Shown here: positions 15,249 through 23,098 of the stretch, in pieces
How positions within the stretch are numbered: position 1 is the stretch's first letter
Layout: each line of letters opens with the position of its first letter
From: UBA937 sp031549725
GTDB taxonomy: Bacteria; Spirochaetota; Spirochaetia; Treponematales; Breznakiellaceae
Length of the DNA stretch: 41,932 nucleotides
Assembly (NCBI GenBank): GCA_031549725.1
Contig: JAVBPH010000040.1
Location: forward strand, 1 to 41,932
Direction: 5' to 3'
Translations under genes and position numbers: made by a program
The notes under the pieces: generated by a model
The model's database searches: none
Seen by the model: the letters and a program-made list of their open reading frames with translations, nothing else
What the model was told of the DNA's origin: nothing

Positions 15249-15506
15249 ATGGAGATCCGCAGGAAAAAGGCTTCGGCCATTGCTTATAATCCCGATCTCC
15301 CTGCGCCAAAAGTTATAGCCCAGGGCCGCGGCAGGGAAGCCGAGAGGATCCTGGAGGAAGCGAAAAAAGCGGGCATTGAAATTGTGGAAGATCCGCCTTT
15401 GGCTGCACTGCTTGAAACTAGTGCAAAAATGGGCGATTATGTTCCTGAGTGGTGCTGGGAGGCCGTCGCAAAAATACTTGCTTTTATACGAAAAAAGGAA
15501 GAATGA
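15249..15506 (+). CDS. FlhB C-terminal-domain-like protein (YlqH type)
   Basis: This 85-residue cytosolic protein matches the C-terminal domain of FlhB/EscU export-switch proteins: RRKKASAIAYNPDLPAPKVI, then AKKAGIEIVEDPPLAALLE and VPEWCWEAVAKILAFI. It has no membrane segments. The NPTH self-cleavage motif of full FlhB is absent, so it cannot auto-process in the usual way. It is paired with the FliK-like gene upstream and overlaps the HD-GYP gene downstream. It may act as a free switch domain or modulator of flagellar export. Confidence 0.85.
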   Translation: MEIRRKKASAIAYNPDLPAPKVIAQGRGREAERILEEAKKAGIEIVEDPPLAALLETSAKMGDYVPEWCWEAVAKILAFIRKKEE

Positions 15507-16696
15507 TGAAAAAAATATCTACTAAATCTCTCAGTGCCGGTCTGTCATTTACTGAACCCGTTTATGTGGAAGGAAATAATCTTCTTGTACCTGCGGGTAT
15601 CGCTATCAAGAAAAAAGACCTGGATCGTCTTGTATCCTGGGGAATTGATACGGTTTATACCGATGGAAGTCCCATTACTGAAACATCAAAAAGCAAAACC
15701 GCGGATAATAATGCGGAAAATAAGGGTAAAGCCGCCAGTTCCGAGGAAAAGAAAAACGGCAGTGTGCTTTCTCTTTCCGATGTCCAGGAAAACAAGGGCG
15801 CCTACAGGACCTATATTGATTTAATCGAGAAACTGGATGATATTTTTTCCAGTATCGGTTCCGGAGTTAGTGTGGAAGTCCGGTCAATTGATAATATTAC
15901 CGGAAACCTGATCCACGCAGTCCGGGAACAGCATGATCAGATTATCGGGTTTATCCTGGGCGGCGAAGTCAGCGGCCATGAGCTGGCAAAAAGTTCCGTC
16001 AATGCTGCTATTTTATCCGCCCTTATAGCTATAGAACTGAAACTTCCCAACCATAAGGTCATGCAGATTACCACCGGTGCGCTGCTCCACGACGTGGGAA
16101 TGCTCCGGCTTCCCAAGGAAATAATAGAGAAAAAAGGCGGCCTTTCCGATGCGGAGATCCAGAGGATGCAGGCCCATCCCCTTTATACATATAAAATTAT
16201 CTGTAAGGAACTTCTGTATCCGGAAGATGTGGGCCTGGTGGCGCTTCAGCACCATGAACGCTGGGACGGAGAGGGATATCCCCGGCGGGTAGCGGGTACT
16301 AATATCGATATTGGAGCCAGGATTGTTTCGGTGGCGGATGCGTTTGAAGCCATGGTAAGCGAAAAACCCTACCGTAACTCCATGATGGGATACCAGGCCA
16401 TGAAAAACCTGCTGTCCGATAATTCCCGGCGTTTTGATCCTGATGTGTTAAAGGCTTTTATCCGGACCATGGGGATTTATCCCATTGGTTCAATTATTCT
16501 GCTGAACAACGGGGCCATTGCCCGGGTGGTGGAAGTCCATAAGGATGCCCCCCTCCGCCCGTCAATCCGGATTCTTATTGATGAATTCGGGAAGGTGTAC
16601 AAGCAGGATGAGGGTGATTTGATTGATCTGCTCACCGAAAAGAGCCTTTTTATTGCCCGGGCATTGGACCCCAAGGAACTGAATAAGAAAAAGTGA
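15503..16696 (+). CDS. HD-GYP domain protein with altered metal site
   Basis: HD-GYP proteins usually break down cyclic di-GMP. This 397-residue protein has an N-terminal DUF3391-like region (about 1-55), a charged linker, and an HD-GYP domain (about 155-340) with HD at 196-197, HHERWDGEGYP at 250-260 and DAFEAMVSEKPYR. Two usual residues differ: Ser164 stands where the first metal-binding His is expected (SSVNAAILS for HSVNxALLS), and Met200 replaces Lys in HDxGK. Activity may be lost or altered, leaving a binding role. The start ATG has AAGGAAGA and overlaps the upstream stop. Confidence 0.85.
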   Translation: MMKKISTKSLSAGLSFTEPVYVEGNNLLVPAGIAIKKKDLDRLVSWGIDTVYTDGSPITETSKSKTADNNAENKGKAASSEEKKNGSVLSLSDVQENKGAYRTYIDLIEKLDDIFSSIGSGVSVEVRSIDNITGNLIHAVREQHDQIIGFILGGEVSGHELAKSSVNAAILSALIAIELKLPNHKVMQITTGALLHDVGMLRLPKEIIEKKGGLSDAEIQRMQAHPLYTYKIICKELLYPEDVGLVALQHHERWDGEGYPRRVAGTNIDIGARIVSVADAFEAMVSEKPYRNSMMGYQAMKNLLSDNSRRFDPDVLKAFIRTMGIYPIGSIILLNNGAIARVVEVHKDAPLRPSIRILIDEFGKVYKQDEGDLIDLLTEKSLFIARALDPKELNKKK

Positions 16697-17049
16697 GTAA
16701 ATCCGGGACCGGAAAACAGGGTGAAGACCAGGCTGCGGCATTTTTAACGGATAAGGGATTCACCGTTATCGAAAGAAATTACTATTCCCCCTGTGGTGAA
16801 GTGGATATCGTCTGTATAAACGACGATATTCTGGTTTTTGTCGAAGTGAAGGCCTGGTCTTCCTTCGGAATAGAGCAGCTGGAACAGGGTATCAATAAAA
16901 GAAAGCAGCAAAGGATTATAGAAACAGCTAAGTATTTTTTGTCAACCCATCGAAAATATAATAGTATGGCAATTCGTTTTGATGTCATTTTTATTGGCAC
17001 CGGAGGTATAACTCATTTCTCATCTGCTTTCATGGAGGATCTCCAATGA
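16693..17049 (+). CDS. yraN: YraN/UPF0102 family protein
   Basis: The 118-residue protein has a nuclease-like fold (UPF0102). Residues of the PD-(D/E)xK type are seen in GEVDIVCINDDILVFVEVKA. YraN is widely conserved; its role is uncertain, though a DNA-processing function is often suggested. The start is GTG, overlapping the HD-GYP stop (GTGA), and its stop overlaps the next start (ATGA). Confidence 0.9.
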   Translation: MSKSGTGKQGEDQAAAFLTDKGFTVIERNYYSPCGEVDIVCINDDILVFVEVKAWSSFGIEQLEQGINKRKQQRIIETAKYFLSTHRKYNSMAIRFDVIFIGTGGITHFSSAFMEDLQ

Positions 17050-17228
17050 TAGATCCAAATTATGAGAATCGGGATTCAGCAACAATTGAAAAATTGCGCA
17101 AAATGGTAGAGAATGATGAATATATCTACGAGGCGATTGAACGGATTGCCCTGGTTTTGAGCAATGAAATTCTCGATTATAAGCAAGGGGGAGAGCATAA
17201 TGAACGGTTCCGGAAGAGAAGGAAATAA
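17046..17228 (+). CDS. small charged protein of unknown function
   Basis: This 60-residue protein is helical and highly charged (SATIEKLRKMVENDEYIYEA, then LSNEILDYKQGG). The start overlaps the yraN stop in an ATGA and the end overlaps the next gene by 29 bp. The tight packing inside the operon is the main support. I do not recognise a family. Confidence 0.6.
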   Translation: MIDPNYENRDSATIEKLRKMVENDEYIYEAIERIALVLSNEILDYKQGGEHNERFRKRRK

Positions 17229-17679
17229 TCGGCGGAGACCATTTAAACGCCGGGACCGTGATGACAACTGGTCCCGGGACGGAAAAAAGCGGGGAGACCA
17301 GCCCCGGTTCGATAAGCATAAGGGGACCATACATGAACGTCCCAAATGGACACCCCCAAAAGTATCCCAGGATCCGCTACCCCAGCTGGAATGCGGTTAC
17401 TGCGGAAACCCAATAAAGGACATTACCCTGGCCATGTCCGACAAATCCAGCGGAAAACCCGTACATTTTGATTGTGTTATTGCACGGATTTCGGAAAATG
17501 AAAATTTAGAGAAGGGTGATGTTATCACCTATATTGGCGGCGGACGATTTGCGGTGGTGCATTTCGACAATCCGCATGACCACAGAAAATTCAAGATTAA
17601 GAAAATCTTTGAATACGAGGAAAAGGATACCAGGGCTGAATGGCGTAATATTCTGGCAGACCGGTACTCAACAACATAA
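17200..17679 (+). CDS. small basic protein with CxxC motif, function unknown
   Basis: The 159-residue protein has a very basic, disordered N-terminus (RRRPFKRRDRDDNWSRDGKK), which suggests nucleic-acid binding. It then has a possible zinc site (CGYCGNPIKD, with a further HFDC) and a beta-rich end (VITYIGGGRFAVVHFDNP). The ATG at 17200 is chosen over an upstream in-frame ATG because GGGGGAGAG lies just before it. The stop shares bases with the next start (TAATG). A role in RNA binding fits the operon but is inference. Confidence 0.7.
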   Translation: MNGSGREGNNRRRPFKRRDRDDNWSRDGKKRGDQPRFDKHKGTIHERPKWTPPKVSQDPLPQLECGYCGNPIKDITLAMSDKSSGKPVHFDCVIARISENENLEKGDVITYIGGGRFAVVHFDNPHDHRKFKIKKIFEYEEKDTRAEWRNILADRYSTT

Positions 17680-18860
17680 TGAGTGACCAAGAGAAACACG
17701 ATGATTTTTTTTCAAATCCAAAAGTTCTCGAACAATATGGTCTGCTGCAGGAAATAGGTTTATTTAAGTATATCGATTCATTCCAGAAAGAAATCCGGAA
17801 ATATCAAAACCTTTTAAAGGGCGCTGCGGACATTTTCAACTGCACCACGGTGGACGATATTATGGATGCCACGGTATGGCAAATTTCCGATCAGTTTTTA
17901 CCTTCATTTATTGTTTTTCTCTGGAGACCCTTCCAGAACAAACAGGAAATTACCATTAAGGGATATAAAAATTATAAGATGATCGACCTGTCATCCATAA
18001 ACATTGAATCCCTTGCCCCTTTTGAACCTTTTTTCCAGCAGTATCCCAAACCGATCAATTATGATCTTCTGGTGTTCCAGATGGGGGATAAGAAAACCAC
18101 CGGTACTTTGGATAAAATCCACCCGGAGCTGGTGGTTCCTATTTTAGGCCATTCTTCGCTGTACGGGCTTATCCTGGTGGGTCCTAAAATACTGTACAAT
18201 GAATATACTTCCCATGAATTGGCTTATCTTGGCCAGCTGATGGGATTTGTTTCCCAGGCAATACAGAACCACCTTTACTATGAACACTCCGTCCGGGATG
18301 TAAAAACCGGCCTGTTCAACCATGGTTTTTTCATGAGCCGTCTTAATGAGGAACTGGCCAGAACAAAGAGGGGAAATTCATCCGCATCAATTATGGTTGT
18401 GGATGTGGATAAGTTCAAAAACTTCAACGATACTTATGGACATCTCGCGGGCGACCGGGTCCTGGAATATATTGCCCTGGCGATAAAGTCCAACATCCGC
18501 CTGGAAGATGTCCCGTCCCGGTTCGGGGGTGAAGAATTTACCATCCTGCTTCCGGATACCGGAAGGGAAATGGCATGGCTTGTGGCGGAAAGGTTAAGGA
18601 CCGCCATTGCCCATATGATTGTACCCTGGGACACACCGCTTCCCCAGGTGACCATAAGTGCCGGGGTTGTTACCTTTGATGGGGACACCTCAATACCGGC
18701 CGATGAAATTATCAAGCGGGCCGATGAAGCTCTCTATCTTTCCAAAGAGCGGGGCCGGAACAGAACCACCGTTTGGGGTTCCGGTCTGTTATTCAAGATA
18801 GAAAACCACCTGAGGGAAAAAAATAAACAGCTCATCCCCAGGGAAAACCCTCCCCAATAA
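17679..18860 (+). CDS. diguanylate cyclase with N-terminal GAF-like domain
   Basis: The protein is predicted to make cyclic di-GMP from two GTP. It has 393 residues: an N-terminal coiled region, a GAF-like sensing domain (about 45-195), then a GGDEF domain (about 205-375). The active site is GGEEF (283-287), and the inhibitory I-site RLED (274-277) sits five residues before it, so product feedback is expected. It has no membrane segment. It is the last gene of the rpsP operon, with its start overlapping the preceding stop. Confidence 0.9.
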   Translation: MSDQEKHDDFFSNPKVLEQYGLLQEIGLFKYIDSFQKEIRKYQNLLKGAADIFNCTTVDDIMDATVWQISDQFLPSFIVFLWRPFQNKQEITIKGYKNYKMIDLSSINIESLAPFEPFFQQYPKPINYDLLVFQMGDKKTTGTLDKIHPELVVPILGHSSLYGLILVGPKILYNEYTSHELAYLGQLMGFVSQAIQNHLYYEHSVRDVKTGLFNHGFFMSRLNEELARTKRGNSSASIMVVDVDKFKNFNDTYGHLAGDRVLEYIALAIKSNIRLEDVPSRFGGEEFTILLPDTGREMAWLVAERLRTAIAHMIVPWDTPLPQVTISAGVVTFDGDTSIPADEIIKRADEALYLSKERGRNRTTVWGSGLLFKIENHLREKNKQLIPRENPPQ

Positions 18861-18926
18861 TTATTTTGGAATTGGTAATCCGGTACCTAACACATACACA
18901 ATATCTTCATTAATAAGGAGTTACAT

Positions 18927-19637
18927 ATGGTTGGCATTATTGGGGCTATGGAAGATGAAGTAATGAACCTGCGTTCCGCCATGGAACAGGTCGAAACCAT
19001 AACCGCCGGCACATTCGAATTTTATAAAGGACTCCTGGAAGGAAAGCCGGTGGTTCTCTGCCGGTGCGGGATTGGAAAGGTTTTTGCTGCGGTGGGCTGT
19101 GTCCTTCTTATAGAAAGGTTTTCACCTTCATTGATAATTAACACCGGTTCCGCCGGGGGCGTGGATCCCAGCCTTAATTTCGGAGATGCGGTTATTGCGG
19201 ATGCCCTGGTGTATCATGATGTGGATGTAACCGCATTCAATTATTCCCCGGGCCAGATTCCCGGTATGCCCCAATATTTTTCCGTTCCTAACGACCTCAT
19301 TAAACGGGCAGAAAAGGCGGTGGATGATCTTAAAAATGAAAAGATTCTCCCTGGGGATTTCAGCCATATCCGGGGCCTGATTGGTTCCGGGGATGCCTTT
19401 ATCTGTGAGCCCAAAAGGGTTGCATCAATATTGAATAACTTCCCAAAAATGAAGGCCGTTGAAATGGAAAGCGCCGCTATCGCCCATACCTGTGCAATAT
19501 TCAAAATTCCTGCCATAATAATCAGAGCCTTATCCGATATTGCCAGTACGGAATCGCCCATGACCTTTGATGAATTTCTTCCGATTGCTTCAAAACATTC
19601 CGGCGATATTGTCAGCAGGATTATCAGGGATTTATAA
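18927..19637 (+). CDS. mtnN: 5'-methylthioadenosine/S-adenosylhomocysteine nucleosidase
   Basis: MtnN (Pfs) cleaves S-adenosylhomocysteine to adenine and S-ribosylhomocysteine, and methylthioadenosine likewise. The 236-residue protein has MVGIIGAMEDEV, a glycine-rich INTGSAGGVDPSLNFGDAVI, and the active-site region MKAVEMESAAIAHTC with RALSDIAS. The ATG has AAGGAG seven bases upstream. It is followed after 22 bp by luxS, which uses its product. Confidence 0.96.
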   Translation: MVGIIGAMEDEVMNLRSAMEQVETITAGTFEFYKGLLEGKPVVLCRCGIGKVFAAVGCVLLIERFSPSLIINTGSAGGVDPSLNFGDAVIADALVYHDVDVTAFNYSPGQIPGMPQYFSVPNDLIKRAEKAVDDLKNEKILPGDFSHIRGLIGSGDAFICEPKRVASILNNFPKMKAVEMESAAIAHTCAIFKIPAIIIRALSDIASTESPMTFDEFLPIASKHSGDIVSRIIRDL

Positions 19638-19659
19638 TTAGCAAGAAGGAGTCTTTATT

Positions 19660-20136
19660 ATGGAAAAAATTGCCAGCTTTACCATAGACCATCTCCGGTT
19701 AAAACCCGGATTATATGTTTCCCGCCGGGACCAGTTTGGGTCTGTTTTAATTACCACCTTTGATCTGCGTCTCAAGGAACCGAACAATGAACCGGTAATG
19801 GATATGCCGGCGCTCCATACCATAGAACACCTGGGGGCCACCTTCCTGCGTTCCCACAAAGACTGGTCCAAACGGGTGGTGTACTTCGGCCCCATGGGCT
19901 GCCGGACCGGTTTTTATCTCATCCTTGAGGGGGACCTGAACTCCGGGGATGTTCTCCCCCTTGTCCGGGAAATGCTTGATTTTATTGAAGGGTTCAGCGG
20001 AGCAATTCCCGGCGCCAGTGCAAAGGAATGCGGCAACTGGCAGGAACAAAACCTGGAAATGGCAAAATGGGAAGCCCGGCGATATAACCTGGTATTGAAA
20101 GGCGCGAAACACGAAAATCTGAATTATCCGGATTAA
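19660..20136 (+). CDS. luxS: S-ribosylhomocysteine lyase
   Basis: LuxS splits S-ribosylhomocysteine into homocysteine and DPD, the precursor of autoinducer-2. The 158 residues are full length. The metal motif HTIEH lies at 53-57, the catalytic Cys81 in GPMGCRTGFY, and the third metal ligand Cys124 in AKECGNW. It forms an operon with mtnN. The last 30 bases (20107-20136) recur with 27 matches at the 3' end of the next gene. Confidence 0.97.
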   Translation: MEKIASFTIDHLRLKPGLYVSRRDQFGSVLITTFDLRLKEPNNEPVMDMPALHTIEHLGATFLRSHKDWSKRVVYFGPMGCRTGFYLILEGDLNSGDVLPLVREMLDFIEGFSGAIPGASAKECGNWQEQNLEMAKWEARRYNLVLKGAKHENLNYPD

Positions 20137-20160
20137 TCTGATAGTGGTAGTCTGTGGAAA

Positions 20161-20188
20161 ATTCCAGCCGGTTCAAGCCCGGCGGAAT
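20161..20188 (+). terminator. hairpin after luxS
   Basis: ATTCC-(A)-GCCGG pairs with CCGGC-GGAAT around a 7-nt loop, giving a 10-bp stem with one bulged A, 25 bp past the luxS stop. No T-run follows, so it may be a weak terminator or mRNA end. Confidence 0.4.
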
Positions 20189-20298
20189 AAATCACAAGAC
20201 ACTGGAAATCATCCCATAAATAAGTCCAGGTGTTATATACCAATCGAGAAAAATAGAAATATATTAAATGTGTGATATACTCTGTAAAAGAGGGGCAC

Positions 20299-21189
20299 AT
20301 GAATAGAATTATTTTTATTATCCCGCTTTTTTTGTTAATATTTTCGTGTTCAACAAATACACCAAGTATCCAATCTTCTGCTAAAAGTGTGCAATCTCTT
20401 GATAACACATCTAACGATTTCACTCCGGAACAGGAATATATAATAGGCAGACAAGTAGCTGCTAATATATTGAATAACTATCAAATATGTGATGATGAAG
20501 AAATAACCGAATATCTAAATCTTATATGCAGTACCATAGTTATTAATTCTCCCGGCCCAAGTATTTTCAACGGATATCATGTTGCAATAATTGGGACCGG
20601 TGATGATATTAATTTATTTTCAACACCCGGCGGCCATATTTTTATTACTAAAGGAATGTTAAACCATATAAATTCGGAAGATGAATTGGCAAGTATTTTG
20701 GCTTATGGAATAGCAACTATTCAATTATGGCAGGGTATTGATTCCATTAAATACAAAAAAACAAATGAGTCAGCTATTTTTTTAAGTATGACATTTTTTA
20801 AGGTAGGTATGTTAGCATTACTTACTTTATCCGAGAATGGAATAACCGCAGAGCAGCGCGATGGCTTATCAGAATTTCAGGATGATATATCAAATGTGTT
20901 TTCTGACGTATTAATGCAAGAGTATATTCAAAATCAGATATTACAGGCAGATTCGTTTGCCATATCTTTGTTATTATCTGCCGGGTATAATCCAAATGCT
21001 TATTTAAATGTTATTAATAATACTAAAACATCTGATTATTCGTCATTTGAAGCAAGATTAAAAAATATAGAAAATAAAACGATGGGAATTGAAATAAATG
21101 ATACAAGTGAATATAGAACCGACAGGTTTAAAAAGATCTTTAATCGAGAAGAAAGTACAAAACAAGAAAACCTGGATTATCCGGATTAA
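20299..21189 (+). CDS. M48-like lipoprotein lacking the zinc site (pseudo-peptidase)
   Basis: The protein is a 296-residue lipoprotein; the signal peptide ends in LIFSC, with Cys17. The body follows the BepA/LoiP M48 pattern: INLFSTPGGHIFITKGMLNH, then EDELASILAYGIATIQ. HExxH would fall at 136-140 but reads YGIAT, and the later EAD motif reads QAD (before SAGYNP). All zinc ligands and the catalytic Glu are therefore replaced. The ATG at 20299 is chosen for the signal peptide and a GAGGGG site. The gene is strikingly AT-rich compared with neighbours, and its 3' end copies that of luxS, which suggests acquisition by insertion. Confidence 0.75.
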   Translation: MNRIIFIIPLFLLIFSCSTNTPSIQSSAKSVQSLDNTSNDFTPEQEYIIGRQVAANILNNYQICDDEEITEYLNLICSTIVINSPGPSIFNGYHVAIIGTGDDINLFSTPGGHIFITKGMLNHINSEDELASILAYGIATIQLWQGIDSIKYKKTNESAIFLSMTFFKVGMLALLTLSENGITAEQRDGLSEFQDDISNVFSDVLMQEYIQNQILQADSFAISLLLSAGYNPNAYLNVINNTKTSDYSSFEARLKNIENKTMGIEINDTSEYRTDRFKKIFNREESTKQENLDYPD

Positions 21190-21197
21190 CTTCATAC

Positions 21198-21232
21198 GTA
21201 GTGATCCATGAAAATTCCATTTGGATCACTAC
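21198..21232. terminator. hairpin between convergent lipoprotein genes
   Basis: An 11-bp perfect stem (GTAGTGATCCA/TGGATCACTAC) starts nine bases after the stop of the M48-like gene and lies before the end of the convergent gene. It can serve both strands. Confidence 0.5.
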
Positions 21233-21249
21233 AACGGTAACACAAAATT

Positions 21250-22863
21250 TCAATCAAGGAACACCCCAAATATACCCGCATCTATATGGTGTTCATTTTT
21301 CAGAAGTGCCTTTTGACTTCTGTATTCACCGGCGTTTTCATTCTCCCCAAGTTGCTCCGCACATTGAGCTGCAAGTTCCAGTGTTTCTGGATATATCTGC
21401 ATCGAGTATACCAATTCATCGTTCAAAATTTCCTGTGCATATGTATATGCCTGTTTATAATCTTTTAATTCAATATACATTTTTACATACCAATACTTGG
21501 TCCATAGCTCATAGGGGAAAAGCTCCTGGGCCCTTTTCATGTATGGTTCGTGAATTTTAAATATTTTCTTTGGATTAGCCTGCAATGTTGTATCTTTTAA
21601 AGAATAATAAAAAGATTCAATGCATCCATGGTACTGTCGTATTGTGTCTATGGATGGTAATGCAAATGCCATTTTTTCTGCAGGATTAATATCATCAATC
21701 AGGACAGCAGATTCAAGCAGATCCAATGCGTTCTGCAACGGCATTCCGGGTTTCCAGAATTCATAGGGGAAATTATCCCCAAAAAACAATTTTAAATAAT
21801 ATACATTGGTTATATAGTTTCTGATTGTAACGTACGTCTGAGGATTCCTGTAATCCAAACGGTTTTTCCTGTTCATTGCCGCAATTTCAATATCATACTG
21901 CCTGGTTTGTTCAATAACCTGCTTTAGAACAGCAGGATCAAAAAGAGCATAGGAATACATAATTCCCAGTATCCCGGTTTTATCAACAATAAAACCATCA
22001 AAGTATGGTTGGTATAATAATGGCAGTAATTCATTTACCCTGTCTATTTTCGGTTTTGTCAGAAACCTTGGTGAATCCGGGATACTTTGCCACTCTTTTG
22101 ACTGCAGCAGTTTCTGATACTCATCTTCTTGTGTTAAAATTTCATCCAGGGTTATATAATAAAAAGAAAGAAAATCATTTTGATATTTTTCCTTAAGATA
22201 CGCTCCCAGGGGTTTCCAGGGAGACGGGGAATTATATGTATATTCATAACTGCTTGTATTTCCATGGGCGCCGCCGGCGATAACCAAAAACTTTTCCTGG
22301 GGTGCCGCATTATCAATAAACTCAAATGCGGTGTCCGCCATATATTCATCCCTGTAATTCAGCTGTTCCGCAGGATCGCCCTGTCCGGGCACAAAATTAA
22401 TGCGGCCCGACTCAAGACCGACAAGCTTTATGGTGTCCGCCTCTTCTTTGCCCATATTAAGCATAGATATATTAATGCCTATGTCTGTCACTCCGTAGCG
22501 TACGCCAACATATTCCCATGGATAGAAAAGAAGAAAATATTCCTTTGTTAAATCTTCATCCGAATATACAGGACTATCATCTTTTCCGCCTTCCGCCAGG
22601 ATATACCTGACCCCGGCATCGTATAAACGCTGGAGACTCTCATTTAAAAACAATTTTTCATTGATCAGCCTGTGGCTTGCTCCGCCGATAAAAACAATTC
22701 TTGCGGTTTGAAAGGCTTCTAAAACCGACTCGAATGCATCGGGTGATGATGAAAAAATCATGGCCGTTTCCGCTGCTGCTTTTTTGCTGCCGGCCACACC
22801 GCATGAAAATAATACACCCAGTATCAGTAAAAAACCTATGGCTGCACATTTGCCTGCTTTCAT
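21250..22863 (-). CDS. lipoprotein with EreA/ChaN/TraB-like domain
   Basis: The 537-residue protein is a predicted lipoprotein (signal ending VLFSC, Cys21). Its N-terminal half resembles the EreA/ChaN/TraB group: ARIVFIGGASHRLINEKLFL, then GVRYILAEGG and later KFLVIAGGAHGNTSSYEY. The C-terminal 180 residues are helical and TPR-like (YELWTKYWYVKMYIELKDYK). Group members include erythromycin esterases and haem-binding proteins, so function cannot be fixed. The start ATG follows a GGAGGT-type site. The usual GE..H reads GGASH here, so one catalytic acid may be absent. Confidence 0.65.
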   Translation of the reverse strand: MKAGKCAAIGFLLILGVLFSCGVAGSKKAAAETAMIFSSSPDAFESVLEAFQTARIVFIGGASHRLINEKLFLNESLQRLYDAGVRYILAEGGKDDSPVYSDEDLTKEYFLLFYPWEYVGVRYGVTDIGINISMLNMGKEEADTIKLVGLESGRINFVPGQGDPAEQLNYRDEYMADTAFEFIDNAAPQEKFLVIAGGAHGNTSSYEYTYNSPSPWKPLGAYLKEKYQNDFLSFYYITLDEILTQEDEYQKLLQSKEWQSIPDSPRFLTKPKIDRVNELLPLLYQPYFDGFIVDKTGILGIMYSYALFDPAVLKQVIEQTRQYDIEIAAMNRKNRLDYRNPQTYVTIRNYITNVYYLKLFFGDNFPYEFWKPGMPLQNALDLLESAVLIDDINPAEKMAFALPSIDTIRQYHGCIESFYYSLKDTTLQANPKKIFKIHEPYMKRAQELFPYELWTKYWYVKMYIELKDYKQAYTYAQEILNDELVYSMQIYPETLELAAQCAEQLGENENAGEYRSQKALLKNEHHIDAGIFGVFLD

Positions 22864-22996
22864 ATTACCTCCAATAGCTTTTTAGGATCCAAACTCAAGG
22901 TAATTGAAATTTTTTTTCTGAATAATTATTCTGATTTTAACGCTCACTAAAGCAATTGACAAGTTTTTTCTGAACAGTTACAGTTATGCCAATAAC

Positions 22997-23067
22997 GCGG
23001 CTGTCGTATAACGGCATTACCCTAGCTTCCCAAGCTCGTGACGTGGGTTCGACTCCCATCAGCCGCT
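22997..23067 (+). tRNA. tRNA-Gly (anticodon CCC)
   Basis: Cloverleaf: acceptor GCGGCTG/CAGCCGC, anticodon loop TTCCCAA with anticodon CCC, T stem GTGGG/CCCAT with loop TTCGACT, and discriminator T. The anticodon stem CTAGC/GCTCG has one mismatch. CCA is not encoded. A terminator follows directly. Confidence 0.9.
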
Positions 23068-23073
23068 AAAGCA

Positions 23074-23098
23074 GACCCCGAAAGGGGTCGTTTTTTTT
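23074..23098 (+). terminator. rho-independent terminator of tRNA-Gly
   Basis: GACCCC-GAAA-GGGGTC is followed by G and eight T residues, seven bases past the tRNA end. Confidence 0.9.

Noticed and set aside
15503..18860. HD-GYP plus GGDEF genes as part of a CBASS-like or other cyclic-nucleotide defence system
   Set aside because: They lie in a housekeeping operon, have standard c-di-GMP domain signatures, and no effector gene is adjacent.
20124..20191. tRNA-like sequence after luxS (AGTGGTAG as D loop, GCCGG-TTCAAGC-CCGGC as T arm)
   Set aside because: The distance between the two arms is too short for an anticodon arm, and the acceptor strands pair poorly. It is better read as a bulged hairpin.
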